64,000 bases of DNA from Clostridia bacterium (GCA_017517665.1 JAFWYP010000007.1:26615-90614), one strand, 5' to 3'. Counted from the stretch's first letter, positions 45,136-54,868 are shown. Translations and numbers: made by a program. Notes: generated from the letters alone by a model not told the origin.

Positions 45136-45981
45136 TTATTTTAAGAATTCTTTTATGCTTTCAAGATGTTTTTCTGCTGTTTTGCGTCCGATATCATAAA
45201 CCTTTTGCATAACATCGGGATTATGTTCAACCCTGCCGATTTCAAGCGGTGCTTCGGGTCTGATGACATAAGCCGCACCCGATTTTTCTCTTTCGGCAAT
45301 GTATTCAAGAGTTTCGTTATATTCGATGTGGCGGTTTTTCATTGTCCTGACCACATTCGGATATTCCTTAAGCGCGTATTTCATGATTTTTGCCGCGGTG
45401 CTCGGCTTTTTGACATATTCTTTCGGTCGGGTGAGAACAATAACATTTTTCTCGAAACCGATGCTTTCAAAATACTGGATAGGAACCGAATCTGCAATTC
45501 CGCCGTCAAGATATTTTTTACCCTTGATTTCAACGGGTTTTGAAACAACAGGCATTGATGCGGAGGCTCTGAAGCATTCGAGCGCATCGTCGCCTGCTTC
45601 ATCAGAATTTATGTATACCGCTTTTCCTGTTTCAACATCCGTTACAACCACGTAGAAATCCATGGGATTGTCAATATAAGCCTGAGTATCAAACAGATCA
45701 AGCGTATCGGGGATTGTGTGATAGCAGAATTCCGCGCCGAAAAGGTCGCCCGTTCTGATAAGTGAACGGAAACTGCAAAAGCGGGGGTCTTTCGCAAAAC
45801 GCTTGTTATACCTTATCACTCTGCCGATTTGCCTCGATTTGTAGTTGCAGCCGAAAGCCGCGCCTGCCGAAACACCGATTGCCGCATCAAATTCAATTCC
45901 GTTTTCCATAAAGACGTCCATAATGCCTGCGGTGAAAAGACCGCGCATTGCACCGCCTTCAAGAATCAATCCTTTTTTCAT
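45136..45981 (-). CDS. Patatin-like phospholipase
   Basis: A 281-residue protein with the Ser-Asp dyad of patatins: oxyanion loop EGGAMRG (8-14), nucleophile elbow GVSAG (Ser38) and the DGGIADSVP segment with the Asp. It is close to the YjjU-type cytosolic branch. It probably cleaves acyl chains from lipids; the natural substrate is unknown. The start overlaps the upstream metallophosphoesterase stop by four bases (ATGA). Confidence 0.92.
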   Translation of the reverse strand: MKKGLILEGGAMRGLFTAGIMDVFMENGIEFDAAIGVSAGAAFGCNYKSRQIGRVIRYNKRFAKDPRFCSFRSLIRTGDLFGAEFCYHTIPDTLDLFDTQAYIDNPMDFYVVVTDVETGKAVYINSDEAGDDALECFRASASMPVVSKPVEIKGKKYLDGGIADSVPIQYFESIGFEKNVIVLTRPKEYVKKPSTAAKIMKYALKEYPNVVRTMKNRHIEYNETLEYIAEREKSGAAYVIRPEAPLEIGRVEHNPDVMQKVYDIGRKTAEKHLESIKEFLK

Positions 45982-47222
45982 TGTCCAAGCTCCTGCATAG
46001 TTACTTCTTCTTTGGGGTACTGTGAGAGATATTTGTCCTGATAGTAGTTTTCCAGACCATACTCAATTGCACCGTTTTCGTCAATGTTGATAACGGTACA
46101 GCCTCTCTGTGAGCCGAGCTTTGAAATACCCGCATATGCAAGATAATCTATGCTGTAGGAATAGTTGAGGTCTATTCCTTTGTAGTTCAACGAGAAATTG
46201 TTGAGGTGGTCATGTCCGCAGAAAACCGAGTCTGTGCTTCCGAGTTCAAGCATTGTTTCAAAGAAATTATCATCGTAAACTCCGTGATAAACCGTCTCAT
46301 CTTTTTCGCCTGCCGCACCGTAATTATATTTTACATTTTCCGTGTCTGAATATCCGTTTCCGGAATATTCAACCCATGCATCCTCGTATTCCCGGAGAGG
46401 AATATGAAGAATAACCGTTGAAGCGGGATTGAGGTTGTTGATATTATCATATACAGGAGTTGTAAGGCTTGAAGAATATACCTTCATCATGTTATGGTTA
46501 CGGTTTTCTTCAACAGTATTTTTATACCATTCAATCTGATTTTCATGAATATTATCATATTTCCACATGATTCCGAGATAGTCGCCGTCAACATAAGAAT
46601 GAGAGTCTATTGTGTAAATCGAACGCGTTATGAATCCGTCGGAATTGACTATGTTGAACACCTGATTTCCGTAGCCGTCAACATCCTTTGCACCGTCACG
46701 CATGAGGCAGTGGGGATACTGTTCATAAAAATCGGTTATGTCCTCACGGTCAAAATAGCTGTAAGCTTCGGTATCATGATTGCCGTATGTTGCTGTCCAG
46801 TAAACTCCGAGAGTTTCCATAAGCTCTGCAAAAATCCTTGCACCCGATTTGTTGTTGAGTGTACCTGCAGCATAAGGTATCGGAAAAGCAATGTCACCCG
46901 AGGCAATAACAAAATCGGGTTTTTCTGCATTGATAATAGCCGCAACGGCGTTGAGTGCCATCCTGTCTTTTTTCATTGACAGCCATCCGCCGCCGATGTG
47001 GATATCCGTAATCTGAAGCACTTTAAGACCGTTGTCGGAAATAATATTCCACACACCGTCGGTCGGATTTTCAAATGTTAATTCGTTGACATATGAAGGG
47101 GAAAAGGATTTTGCTCTTTTGATGTTTGAATTGACAACAACGGTGTTTGCAACCGCTGTTACCGCCGAAATAACGGCAATAACCGCAAAAATGACGGCTA
47201 TGACTTTCAGAAATTTTTTCAT
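45978..47222 (-). CDS. Membrane-anchored metallophosphoesterase
   Basis: A protein of about 414 residues with an N-terminal membrane anchor (about 5-30) and a calcineurin-like domain outside: QITDIHIGG, ASGDIAF, TYGNHDTEAY, a late CGHDHLNNF. The metal-binding pattern D-x-H, GD, GNHD, GHDH is complete. Function could be nucleotide, phospholipid or surface-phosphate hydrolysis. The ATG at 47222 suits the AGAGGTG site; a GTG four codons earlier is less likely. It is coupled to the patatin gene. Confidence 0.88.
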   Translation of the reverse strand: MKKFLKVIAVIFAVIAVISAVTAVANTVVVNSNIKRAKSFSPSYVNELTFENPTDGVWNIISDNGLKVLQITDIHIGGGWLSMKKDRMALNAVAAIINAEKPDFVIASGDIAFPIPYAAGTLNNKSGARIFAELMETLGVYWTATYGNHDTEAYSYFDREDITDFYEQYPHCLMRDGAKDVDGYGNQVFNIVNSDGFITRSIYTIDSHSYVDGDYLGIMWKYDNIHENQIEWYKNTVEENRNHNMMKVYSSSLTTPVYDNINNLNPASTVILHIPLREYEDAWVEYSGNGYSDTENVKYNYGAAGEKDETVYHGVYDDNFFETMLELGSTDSVFCGHDHLNNFSLNYKGIDLNYSYSIDYLAYAGISKLGSQRGCTVINIDENGAIEYGLENYYQDKYLSQYPKEEVTMQELGQ

Positions 47223-47252
47223 TTTTATTTTCACACCTCTTTATTTAAAATA

Positions 47253-47282
47253 AGGGCACAGTTTATATAGACTGTGCCCTAT
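47253..47282 (-). terminator. Terminator between the two metallophosphoesterase genes
   Basis: AGGGCACAGT and ACTGTGCCCT form a perfect 10-bp stem with an 8-base loop. The minus-strand tail is TTATTTT. Confidence 0.75.
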
Positions 47283-47291
47283 AGCATATTA

Positions 47292-48476
47292 TCAGAAAAG
47301 TTCTGCGATGCCGAAAATAATTGTTTTGAAGAATGCAAGGATTTTTTCGCCTGCGCTGAATTCGTTGCCGTAAAGCTCAAACTGAGCAAGCATATAGTTG
47401 TTATCTGCATAAAAATCAAGATATGTGATAACTGAGGTTTCATATTCTGTTGAATTTTCTTTGATGTCGATAATTCTTACGCCTCTGCCGTGATCGCCGT
47501 ATGAACCGAAGCCTGCGCTGGGAGTGTTGACAAGGTCAACGCCTTCGTAATCAACAACGAATGAATTCTTGTGGTCATGACCGAAGAACATTGCAACAAC
47601 GTCGCCCTGATTCTTGACTGTTTCAAACTGACCGCCGTTCTTTGAGGGAGGGCAGGGAGTTTCGTTGAGTTCACCTGTTACATAGTTGTCGGGGTTGAAA
47701 GCATAATATTTTACCGTTCCGTCGTCCTCTTCAACCTTAACATATTCGTATTTGTCTTTTTCTGACTCGGAAACTTCAAAGATGATATCATAGATTTCGT
47801 TAACGATGATGTGCTGGAACATCATTGAGGGAACAGATTTTCCGCCGTTCTGTGCTTTGAGTTCGTTTGAAGTTTTGACATACCAGTCAAGCTGGTCTTT
47901 ATGAACATGGTCATAACCGTCTTCATCATACATATTGGAGTCAATCATCCAGAGGTTATATGCAACCTTTGAGGCATCTGCTGATGAATAGATGGGAACA
48001 TTGTATGTACCGCAGCCGTAAATAGCTTCGCCTTCATCAACCGCAATGCAGCAGTCGTATGATGTGTAGAATTCCATCTGTTCTTCCTTTGTAACGATTT
48101 CTTCTGCATCGTGGTTACCGAAAACAACTGCAACGGGAATGCCGATTTCTTCAAATACGGACATATAGTTGCTGATAGCATATTTTACAAGCTGGAGGTC
48201 GATTGCATGAGTGCCTGCGGTTGCTGAGCCGGCGGAGATATTGTCGCCTGTGAGAACGATAACATTAGGCTGTGCATCAATAACAACCTCTTTAAGGAAT
48301 GTTTTGGTTGCGGGAGTGAGAACGGTTCCGTCCTGAATGTCGGAAATCTGCATGATGCGGAAGTTTCCGTCTTTGTCAAACTGAAGCTTTTCATTTGCGT
48401 TTGTTTCTGCATAGGCAGGCATAAGAATGCCGAATGCAAGAACAGCGGCAAGAAGGATTGATAAGATTTTTTTCAT
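47292..48476 (-). CDS. Secreted metallophosphoesterase
   Basis: A 394-residue protein with a signal peptide (about 1-24, ending AYA) and a calcineurin-like domain: QISDIQDG, TGDNISAG, FGNHDAEE and FFGHDHKN. The first motif has Gln in place of the usual His (D-x-Q), a variation seen in some family members. The last residues, KILAFFKTIIFGIAELF, form an amphipathic aromatic tail like that in two other secreted proteins here. The ATG at 48476 has AAGGAAGGGAT upstream. Confidence 0.88.
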   Translation of the reverse strand: MKKILSILLAAVLAFGILMPAYAETNANEKLQFDKDGNFRIMQISDIQDGTVLTPATKTFLKEVVIDAQPNVIVLTGDNISAGSATAGTHAIDLQLVKYAISNYMSVFEEIGIPVAVVFGNHDAEEIVTKEEQMEFYTSYDCCIAVDEGEAIYGCGTYNVPIYSSADASKVAYNLWMIDSNMYDEDGYDHVHKDQLDWYVKTSNELKAQNGGKSVPSMMFQHIIVNEIYDIIFEVSESEKDKYEYVKVEEDDGTVKYYAFNPDNYVTGELNETPCPPSKNGGQFETVKNQGDVVAMFFGHDHKNSFVVDYEGVDLVNTPSAGFGSYGDHGRGVRIIDIKENSTEYETSVITYLDFYADNNYMLAQFELYGNEFSAGEKILAFFKTIIFGIAELF

Positions 48477-48553
48477 AATTATCCCTTCCTTTTCTGTTAA
48501 TAATTCATAAAATATTATATCATTTTTTATAATAAAGTCAATAAAAAATAAAA

Positions 48554-48582
48554 GCATCACACCTATAAAAAAGATGTGATGC
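48554..48582 (-). terminator. Terminator of the helical protein gene
   Basis: GCATCACA and TGTGATGC arms with an internal A-rich loop, followed on the minus strand by TTTTATTTTTTATT. Confidence 0.8.
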
Positions 48583-48589
48583 CTTTTGT

Positions 48590-49027
48590 TTAAAGGAAAG
48601 GACGCATTGTGTTTTCAAGGTTTTCTTCGAGCTCGCTGATTCTTGTTGCGAGATGTTTTACCTCGTTTGAAGCGGCGGGATACTGGTTAAGATATTTGTT
48701 GATGGATTTGATGCCCATTCCGCAGCCATCGGTTATAAGGCTTGCCGCCTGTGCGGCTGTGGGCTTGAATGCCATTTCGGCATTTGCTTTGATTTTTGAC
48801 ATACCTTTCGCCATGATATTAGGCTCTTTTCCGTCGCATCCGAGCTTATGCAGAGTATCGTCAATGTCTTTTTCAAGGTCTTTGTGCTCTGTTTTGCTCT
48901 CTTTTAGAACCTGAGTCAATTCACCTTCTTCAAGATAGGGAAGCACATCGTCGATTGACGCAATCGCCATGCGGATGCCTGCGCTGCATTCGCGCAGAAG
49001 ATATAAAGTGTCTTTATTATTTTCCAT
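48590..49027 (-). CDS. Small helical-bundle protein, unknown
   Basis: A 145-residue, almost all-helical protein with heptad-like stretches (LTQVLKESKTEHKDLEKDI, then EVKHLATRISELEENLE) and a middle CGMGIKSINKYL. It resembles ferritin-like four-helix bundles of unknown function seen in Clostridia, though no metal-binding motif is clear. It is divergent from the amidohydrolase gene by about 70 bases. I do not recognise a specific family. Confidence 0.65.
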   Translation of the reverse strand: MENNKDTLYLLRECSAGIRMAIASIDDVLPYLEEGELTQVLKESKTEHKDLEKDIDDTLHKLGCDGKEPNIMAKGMSKIKANAEMAFKPTAAQAASLITDGCGMGIKSINKYLNQYPAASNEVKHLATRISELEENLENTMRPFL

Positions 49028-49098
49028 TTTATCACCCCGATTATATTATTGACAAAAAGAAAAGATTTAATTATTATAAAATCAAGGAAGTGATAAAA

Positions 49099-49896
49099 AT
49101 GATTTTTGCAAATCACGCACATATTTTTCCAAAGGAATTAAGACCCGAGGGCTGCGTTGAAAAGCTTATGGAATTTCTTGACGAAAGCGAAATAGACAAA
49201 GCGGTTGCTTTTGCACCGTTTTCGGACAGATTTCATGAGGGCGGCTTTGAGGGCAGCTCAAATACATGGCTTGCAAAGCAGATAAAAGGCAATGACAGAC
49301 TTGTCGGTTTCGGTACAATTGATTTCACGCAGAATCTTCGTGATGAGGTTGACAGAATTGCCGACCTCGGATTCAAGGGAATAAAGCTTCACCCGCCTTA
49401 TCAGGAATTTGTTATTGACGGCGAAGATGCATTCAAGGTTTACGAAAGAGCACAGGAGCTCGGACTTTTCCTTTCTTTCCATTCGGGAATGCATTGGCAC
49501 AGACTGCGGGACAATCATGTTTTGCTTTTTGACGAGGTTGCCTGGAATTTTCCGAAATTAAAATTCAGCATGGAGCATATCGGCGGATATCATTTCTTCA
49601 AGGATGCTCTTGCCGTTATGTGCAATAATTCGAGAGGTGAAGAGGATCATGTTTTTGCGGGCTGGACAAGCGTAGGTAACCGCAAGGGTAAAGGCGACGA
49701 ATGGGCGCTTACCGATGAAGAACTTGAAATTGTTATTGCACAGACGGGTGAGGACAGAAGCATTTTCGGACTTGATTTTCCATACTCAAAGCCTGAGCAC
49801 ATCAAATCCGATATTGCAAGAATCAGAAGTCTTGATATCTCGGAAGAATGCAAAGAAAAAATACTCGGAAAGACTCTCGAAAAAGTTCTCAAGTGA
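49099..49896 (+). CDS. Amidohydrolase-family (TIM-barrel) protein
   Basis: A 265-residue metal-dependent hydrolase of the amidohydrolase_2 type. The N-terminal NHAHIFP gives the first H-x-H pair; GIKLHPPYQ, LSFHSGMHWH and MEHIGGYHF supply further His, and FGLDFPYSKPE gives the late Asp. Family members decarboxylate or hydrolyse small aromatic or sugar-acid substrates; the substrate here is unknown. The ATG at 49099 follows AAGGAAGTGAT. A strong terminator follows. Confidence 0.88.
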   Translation: MIFANHAHIFPKELRPEGCVEKLMEFLDESEIDKAVAFAPFSDRFHEGGFEGSSNTWLAKQIKGNDRLVGFGTIDFTQNLRDEVDRIADLGFKGIKLHPPYQEFVIDGEDAFKVYERAQELGLFLSFHSGMHWHRLRDNHVLLFDEVAWNFPKLKFSMEHIGGYHFFKDALAVMCNNSRGEEDHVFAGWTSVGNRKGKGDEWALTDEELEIVIAQTGEDRSIFGLDFPYSKPEHIKSDIARIRSLDISEECKEKILGKTLEKVLK

Positions 49897-49899
49897 TTA

Positions 49900-49941
49900 A
49901 CACCCCCGAAAAAGGCAACTCCTTTTTCGGGGGTGTTTTAC
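49900..49941. terminator. Terminator shared by amidohydrolase gene and argH
   Basis: ACACCCCCGAAAAAGG and CCTTTTTCGGGGGTGT form a 16-bp perfect stem with loop CAACT. It is followed by TTTA on the plus strand. Confidence 0.9.
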
Positions 49942-49946
49942 GGTTT

Positions 49947-51254
49947 TTACATACCTCTGCGTCTTACGCAGTTCTCAAGATTGATGGCTTCATATACTCC
50001 GTCATCAAATAAATCGCAGATGTTTTTGTAATCGTCAATCGAAAGAGTTTCGAGAGTTTTGTTTTCTCTTATGCAAAGAGCAACAAGCTCACCCGTTGCC
50101 TTATATGCATCACGGAAGGGGAGACCCTTTGAAACAAGATAGTCTGCACAGTCGGTTGCATTGATGAATCCGCCCGCTGCGGCTTTTCTCATGTTTTCGG
50201 GAATAGCCTTCATTGTTGCAATCATGGGAACAAGTGTTACAAGGCAGATTTTAACGGTGTCAAAGGCATCGAAAATCGCATCCTTATCTTCCTGCATATC
50301 TTTATTATAAGCAAGGGGAAGTCCTTTCATAACGGTGAGGAGAGTCATGAGATCGCCGAAAACTCTGCCGCTTTTACCTCTTGCAAGCTCTGCAATGTCA
50401 GGGTTTTTCTTCTGGGGCATGATGCTCGAACCTGTTGAGAATGCATCGTCAAGTTCAACGAATTTGAATTCCCATGAGCACCAGAGGATGATTTCTTCGC
50501 AAAGCCTTGAAAGATGCACCATGCAGATTGAAAGCGCGCTTGCAAGCTCAATGCAGAAATCTCTGTCTGCAACACCGTCAAGAGTGCTTGCGGTGTATGA
50601 ATCAAATCCGAGAATCGAAGCTGTCATTGCGCGGTCGATGGGATAGGTTGTGCCCGCAAGTGCACCGCTTCCGAGAGGTGAGGAGTTCATTCTCTTTCTT
50701 GCATCCTCAATTCTTCCGAGGTCGCGCTTGAGCATTTCGATATAAGCGAGAAGATGTGCCTTGAAAGTAATGGGCTGTGCCCTCTGGAGATGTGTATATC
50801 CGGGCATTATTGCATTGCCGTATTCTTCGCCCTTTGCGGTGAGTGCATCAATAAGCTCGTTGATAAGCTTCAATGTTTCATCGCATTCGTCACGAAGATA
50901 AAGTCTCACGTCAAGTGCAACCTGGTCGTTTCTGCTTCTTCCTGTGTGAAGACGCTTTCCGGGTGCACCGACTCTTTCTGTTAAGGTCTGCTCAATAAAT
51001 GTGTGGATATCTTCTGCGTTGGGGTCAATGAGAAGCTTACCGTCAGCAATATCCGCTTTAATCTGAATAAGCTCCGCAACAATAATTGCAGCATCTTCGT
51101 TTGAAACAATGCCCTTTGCCGCAAGCATGGTAACATGAGCGATGCTGCCCTCGATATCCTGAGCATACATTCTTGAATCTGTTGCTATTGATGAATTGAA
51201 ATCGTTGGTTTTCTTATCCGCTTCTTTTGAAAAGCGGCCTGCCCAAAGTTTCAT
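49947..51254 (-). CDS. argH: Argininosuccinate lyase
   Basis: A 435-residue enzyme of the fumarase/aspartase family. LWAGRFSKEADKKTNDFNSS at the start, TGRSRNDQVALDVRL, GYTHLQRAQPITF and the signature GSSIMPQKKNPD are all present. It splits argininosuccinate to arginine and fumarate, the last step of arginine synthesis. The family is usually near 460 residues, so this one is slightly short at the C-terminus. It follows argG across a terminator-like hairpin. Confidence 0.97.
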   Translation of the reverse strand: MKLWAGRFSKEADKKTNDFNSSIATDSRMYAQDIEGSIAHVTMLAAKGIVSNEDAAIIVAELIQIKADIADGKLLIDPNAEDIHTFIEQTLTERVGAPGKRLHTGRSRNDQVALDVRLYLRDECDETLKLINELIDALTAKGEEYGNAIMPGYTHLQRAQPITFKAHLLAYIEMLKRDLGRIEDARKRMNSSPLGSGALAGTTYPIDRAMTASILGFDSYTASTLDGVADRDFCIELASALSICMVHLSRLCEEIILWCSWEFKFVELDDAFSTGSSIMPQKKNPDIAELARGKSGRVFGDLMTLLTVMKGLPLAYNKDMQEDKDAIFDAFDTVKICLVTLVPMIATMKAIPENMRKAAAGGFINATDCADYLVSKGLPFRDAYKATGELVALCIRENKTLETLSIDDYKNICDLFDDGVYEAINLENCVRRRGM

Positions 51255-51275
51255 ATTTGTTCCTCCTACAGGAAA

Positions 51276-51300
51276 AAGAGCCGTCGTTTTGGCGGCTCTT
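51276..51300 (-). terminator. Hairpin between argG and argH
   Basis: AAGAGCCG and CGGCTCTT arms with a 9-base loop; on the minus strand the right arm is followed by TTTTTCC. It stands between two genes of one pathway and could cut argH expression relative to argG. Confidence 0.7.
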
Positions 51301-51308
51301 ATCTGATT

Positions 51309-52538
51309 TTATTTGTTTGCGTTTCTTTCAGCTTCAAGGATAGCCTTAACCTTGATGGGAAGACCGAAGAGGTTAATGAAGCCTGCGGAATCTTTCTGGT
51401 CGTAAACTTCGTCTGCATCGAATGTTGCGAAGTCCTCGCTGTAAAGTGTATAGGGTGAAGTTACGCCTGCGTTGATGATGTTGCCCTTGTAAAGCTTGAG
51501 CTTAACGTCACCTGTAACTGTTTCCTGAGTCTTGTCAACGAAAGCAGCGAGGGATTCACGGAGAGGAGTGAACCACTGGCCGAAGTAAACAAGCTCTGCA
51601 TACTTGTGAGCAATGATTTCCTTGTAGTGCATTGTATCTCTGTCAAGGCAGAGTGTTTCGAGAATATCATGAGCCTTGAAGAGTATTGAACCTGCGGGAT
51701 TTTCGTAAACGCCTCTTGATTTCATACCTACAAGACGGTTTTCAACGATGTCGTTAAGACCGATACCGTTCTTGCCGCCAACCTCATTGAGGTAGGTGAT
51801 AAGCTCTACGCCGCCCATTTCCTTGCCGTTAACAGCTGTGGGAACACCCTTTTCAAAGTGAATTGTGATGTATGTGGGTTCATCGGGAGCCATTTCAGGT
51901 GAAACACCCATTTCAAGGAAGCCGGGCTTGTTGTACTGAGGCTCGTTTGCGGGGTCTTCAAGGTCAAGACCTTCGTGTGAAAGATGCCAGAGGTTCTTAT
52001 CCTTTGAATAGTTTGTTTCTCTGTTTATCTTAAGAGGAATGTTGTGTGCTTCTGCGTATTCGATTTCTTCTTCTCTTGACTTGATATCCCAGATTCTCCA
52101 GGGAGCGATGATTTCCATTTCGGGTGCGAAAGCCTTGATTGTAAGTTCAAATCTTACCTGGTCGTTACCCTTGCCTGTGCAGCCGTGGCAGATGGCGTCT
52201 GCGCCTTCAGCCTTTGCGATTTCAACGATTCTCTTTGCGATGATGGGACGTGCAAAGGATGTGCCGAGGAGATATTCCTTCTCATAAACAGCGCCTGCTT
52301 TAAGGGTGGGGAAGATGTAATCGCTTACGAATTCATCCTGGAGATTTTCGATGTAGAGCTTTGAAGCACCTGTCTTGATAGCCTTTTCTTCAAGACCGTC
52401 AAGCTCTGTACCCTGACCGACGTCACCTGAAACAGCGATAACCTCGCAGTTGTTATAGTTTTCCTTGAGCCAGGGGATAATGATTGATGTATCGAGGCCG
52501 CCTGAATAGGCGAGAACTACTTTTTTGATTTCTTTCAT
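51309..52538 (-). CDS. argG: Argininosuccinate synthase
   Basis: A 409-residue enzyme that joins citrulline and aspartate with ATP. The N-terminal [17 protein letters not shown] is the PP-loop; [15 protein letters not shown] and [14 protein letters not shown] with GLDLEDP are further signature regions. Full length. Together with argH it forms the end of arginine synthesis; no other arg genes are in the window. An ARG-box-like site and a promoter precede it. Confidence 0.97.
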   Translation of the reverse strand: MKEIKKVVLAYSGGLDTSIIIPWLKENYNNCEVIAVSGDVGQGTELDGLEEKAIKTGASKLYIENLQDEFVSDYIFPTLKAGAVYEKEYLLGTSFARPIIAKRIVEIAKAEGADAICHGCTGKGNDQVRFELTIKAFAPEMEIIAPWRIWDIKSREEEIEYAEAHNIPLKINRETNYSKDKNLWHLSHEGLDLEDPANEPQYNKPGFLEMGVSPEMAPDEPTYITIHFEKGVPTAVNGKEMGGVELITYLNEVGGKNGIGLNDIVENRLVGMKSRGVYENPAGSILFKAHDILETLCLDRDTMHYKEIIAHKYAELVYFGQWFTPLRESLAAFVDKTQETVTGDVKLKLYKGNIINAGVTSPYTLYSEDFATFDADEVYDQKDSAGFINLFGLPIKVKAILEAERNANK

Positions 52539-52575
52539 GATAATTTCTCCGTTCTTTATGTTTGTTTATGCACTA

Positions 52576-52625
52576 ATTATACATCGAACATTCAAAAAAT
52601 CAAGCATTTTCTGAATATTTATGCA
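52576..52625 (-). promoter_or_regulatory. argG promoter with ARG box
   Basis: On the minus strand TTGATT (52603-52598) and TATAAT (52581-52576) are 16 bases apart. Just upstream, TGCATAAATATTCA (52625-52612) fits the ArgR half-palindrome TG-N-AT-W4-AT-N-CA exactly. Confidence 0.6.
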
Positions 52626-52665
52626 TTTTCGTCGTATTTAACAAAAATCTTGCTTTTATCGGCTG

Positions 52666-53676
52666 TTAACCGAGCAAAAGTCCGACTTTTTTCTTTGCTT
52701 TGGTGAGAGTCCTGTTTGCAAGACGTGCGGCCTTTTCCGCACCTGCCGCCGCTGTGTCGAGAAGATACTGCTTGTCTGCGATAAGACGCTTATACTCTTC
52801 CTGAACGGGACGGAGTTCTTCAATAACCGCTTCGGCAACCTTAACCTTGAAATCGCCGTAGCCCTTGCCCTCGAATTCTTTTTCAATAGCATCAAAGTCA
52901 AGACCCGTGCAGCATGAATAAATAGCCATGAGATTGTTTATTCCGTCTTTGCCGTCTGCATATCTTACGCAGGCTTCGCTGTCGGTAACGGCAGACTTGA
53001 ATTTCTTGAGAATAACGGAAGGCTCGTCAAGAAGCGAAACGGAAGCCTTGGGATTGGGGTCGCTCTTTGACATCTTCTGTGTGGGATCCTGAAGGCTCAT
53101 GACTCTTGCACCGACCTTGCCGATGAAAGGCTCGGGGAGAGTGAATGTGTTGCCTCTGAGTGAATTGAATCTTGTTGCAACGTCTCTTGCAAGCTCAAGA
53201 TGCTGCTTCTGGTCTGCACCGATGGGAACGTAATTTGCCTGATAGAGAAGAATATCCGCAGCCATAAGCACGGGATATGCAAAAAGACCTACGTTAACGT
53301 TATCAGCGTGCTTCTGCGATTTTTCCTTGAACTGTGTCATTCTTGAAGCTTCGCCGAACTGAGTGTAGCAATCAAGAATCCATGCAAGCTCTGCGTGTGC
53401 AGCTACCTGACTCTGAATGAAAACAATGCTCTTTTCGGGGTCAAGACCGATTGAAAGAAGAATTGCATACATTTCCATGATTTGTTGGCGGAGCTTTGCA
53501 GGGTCAGGGTGAATTGTTAAAGCGTGAAGGTCTGCAACGGCGTAAAGGCAGTTGTAGTCATCGCTCATTGCTTTCCAGTTTTTGAGCGCGCCGAGATAAT
53601 TTCCGAGAGTGGGAATTGAGGTCGGCTGAATCATGCTTAAAACTATCGGCTTTTTTTCGGGAGTTGTATTTTCCAT
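52666..53676 (-). CDS. trpS: Tryptophanyl-tRNA synthetase
   Basis: A 336-residue class I synthetase. PTSIPTLGNYLGALKNW holds the HIGH-type motif (TLGN), and QKMSKSDPN is the KMSKS loop. The middle GADQKQHLELARDVATRFN is also characteristic. It charges tRNA-Trp. The ATG at 53676 follows AAAGAGGTG. It lies 13 bases after the aminotransferase gene on the same strand. Confidence 0.97.
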   Translation of the reverse strand: MENTTPEKKPIVLSMIQPTSIPTLGNYLGALKNWKAMSDDYNCLYAVADLHALTIHPDPAKLRQQIMEMYAILLSIGLDPEKSIVFIQSQVAAHAELAWILDCYTQFGEASRMTQFKEKSQKHADNVNVGLFAYPVLMAADILLYQANYVPIGADQKQHLELARDVATRFNSLRGNTFTLPEPFIGKVGARVMSLQDPTQKMSKSDPNPKASVSLLDEPSVILKKFKSAVTDSEACVRYADGKDGINNLMAIYSCCTGLDFDAIEKEFEGKGYGDFKVKVAEAVIEELRPVQEEYKRLIADKQYLLDTAAAGAEKAARLANRTLTKAKKKVGLLLG

Positions 53677-53689
53677 AAATAACACCTCT

Positions 53690-54868
53690 TTATATTGAAC
53701 GTGCAACTTCTCCGAGAATCTTGACACCTTTGACGATATCTTCATCGGAGGGAGTTGAGAAATTCATTCTTATATACTGACAGGGAGCATCGCCGTCAAC
53801 CATCATTGCGTTGCCGGGTACAACCGATGCGCCTGCGGCGCTTGCTTTTTTAACAAAGTCAAGCATATCAATGCCGTCATTGAGCTTTGCCCAAACGAAA
53901 AGACCGCCTTCGGGTCTGTGGTATGTAAGATAATCGGAAAGCTCATTATCAATGCAGTCGCAGAGAAGATTGAGCTTGCGCTTGTAGATTTCTCTGATTT
54001 TGTTGATATGACCTTCAAAATCATATTCTGTAAGCCACTTATACACCACAAGCTGTGAAACAAGCGGCGTATGAACATCCTGAGTCTGTTTTGCAACGGT
54101 AAGCTTTGCGATAACTTCTTTCGGTGCAAGAACATAACCCACTCTGATGCCGGGTGCAACAATTTTTGAGAATGAACCGGAATAGATAACGAGTCCGTCG
54201 GTGTCAAAGCTCTTGATTGCGGGAACATCCTCACCCGAAACGCGAAGGTCGCCGTAGGGGTTATCTTCAAGAATCATAACGCTGTATTTCTTTGCAAGCT
54301 CATAAACGGCTTTTCTTTTTTCGAGCGACATTGTTATGCCTGCAGGATTCTGGAAGTTGGGGATTGTATAAATAAACTTAACGTTTTCTTCTGTCTGCAG
54401 TTTCTTTTCGAGAGCTTTGATGTTGATGCCGTCGCTGTCAACGGGTACGCCCGAAAGCTTTGCGCCGAAGCTTCTGAAGCAGTTGAGTGCGCCGATGAAT
54501 GAAGGCTCTTCGCAAAGAACGCAGTCACCGTAGTTAACAAAGCACTGGCTTGTGAGGCTCATAACCTGCTGTGCGCCGCTTACAACAATGAGCGAGTCGT
54601 TTTCAGAACCCACGCCGTAACGTTCTTTTGCAAGCTCTGTAAGCTTTGCAACAAGAGGAGCATAGCCTTCGCTGATACCGTACTGCAAGGCGAGAATGGG
54701 ATCGGATTCAAAAACCTCACCTACAATTTTTTTGATATCATCAACGGGAAATGCGTCGGGTGCCGGATTTCCTGCAGCAAGGGGAATGGTGTTTCCCGAG
54801 CTTTTGAGGATTTCTCTGATGATTGAGGGCTTGAGAGATGCAACGCCCTTTGCAAACTGATAGTCCAT
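53690..54868 (-). CDS. PLP-dependent class I/II aminotransferase (LysN-like)
   Basis: A 392-residue fold-type I aminotransferase. It has the N-terminal IPLAAGNPAPDAFP, the LQYGISEGYAPL segment, TIPNFQNPAGITMSLEKR, EDNPYGDLRV and the PLP-lysine loop YSGSFSKIVAPGIRVGY. This resembles 2-aminoadipate/aromatic/valine-type aminotransferases related to the MocR domain. The amino acid substrate is not decided. The ATG at 54868 has GAAAGGAAAG upstream. Confidence 0.92.
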   Translation of the reverse strand: MDYQFAKGVASLKPSIIREILKSSGNTIPLAAGNPAPDAFPVDDIKKIVGEVFESDPILALQYGISEGYAPLVAKLTELAKERYGVGSENDSLIVVSGAQQVMSLTSQCFVNYGDCVLCEEPSFIGALNCFRSFGAKLSGVPVDSDGINIKALEKKLQTEENVKFIYTIPNFQNPAGITMSLEKRKAVYELAKKYSVMILEDNPYGDLRVSGEDVPAIKSFDTDGLVIYSGSFSKIVAPGIRVGYVLAPKEVIAKLTVAKQTQDVHTPLVSQLVVYKWLTEYDFEGHINKIREIYKRKLNLLCDCIDNELSDYLTYHRPEGGLFVWAKLNDGIDMLDFVKKASAAGASVVPGNAMMVDGDAPCQYIRMNFSTPSDEDIVKGVKILGEVARSI

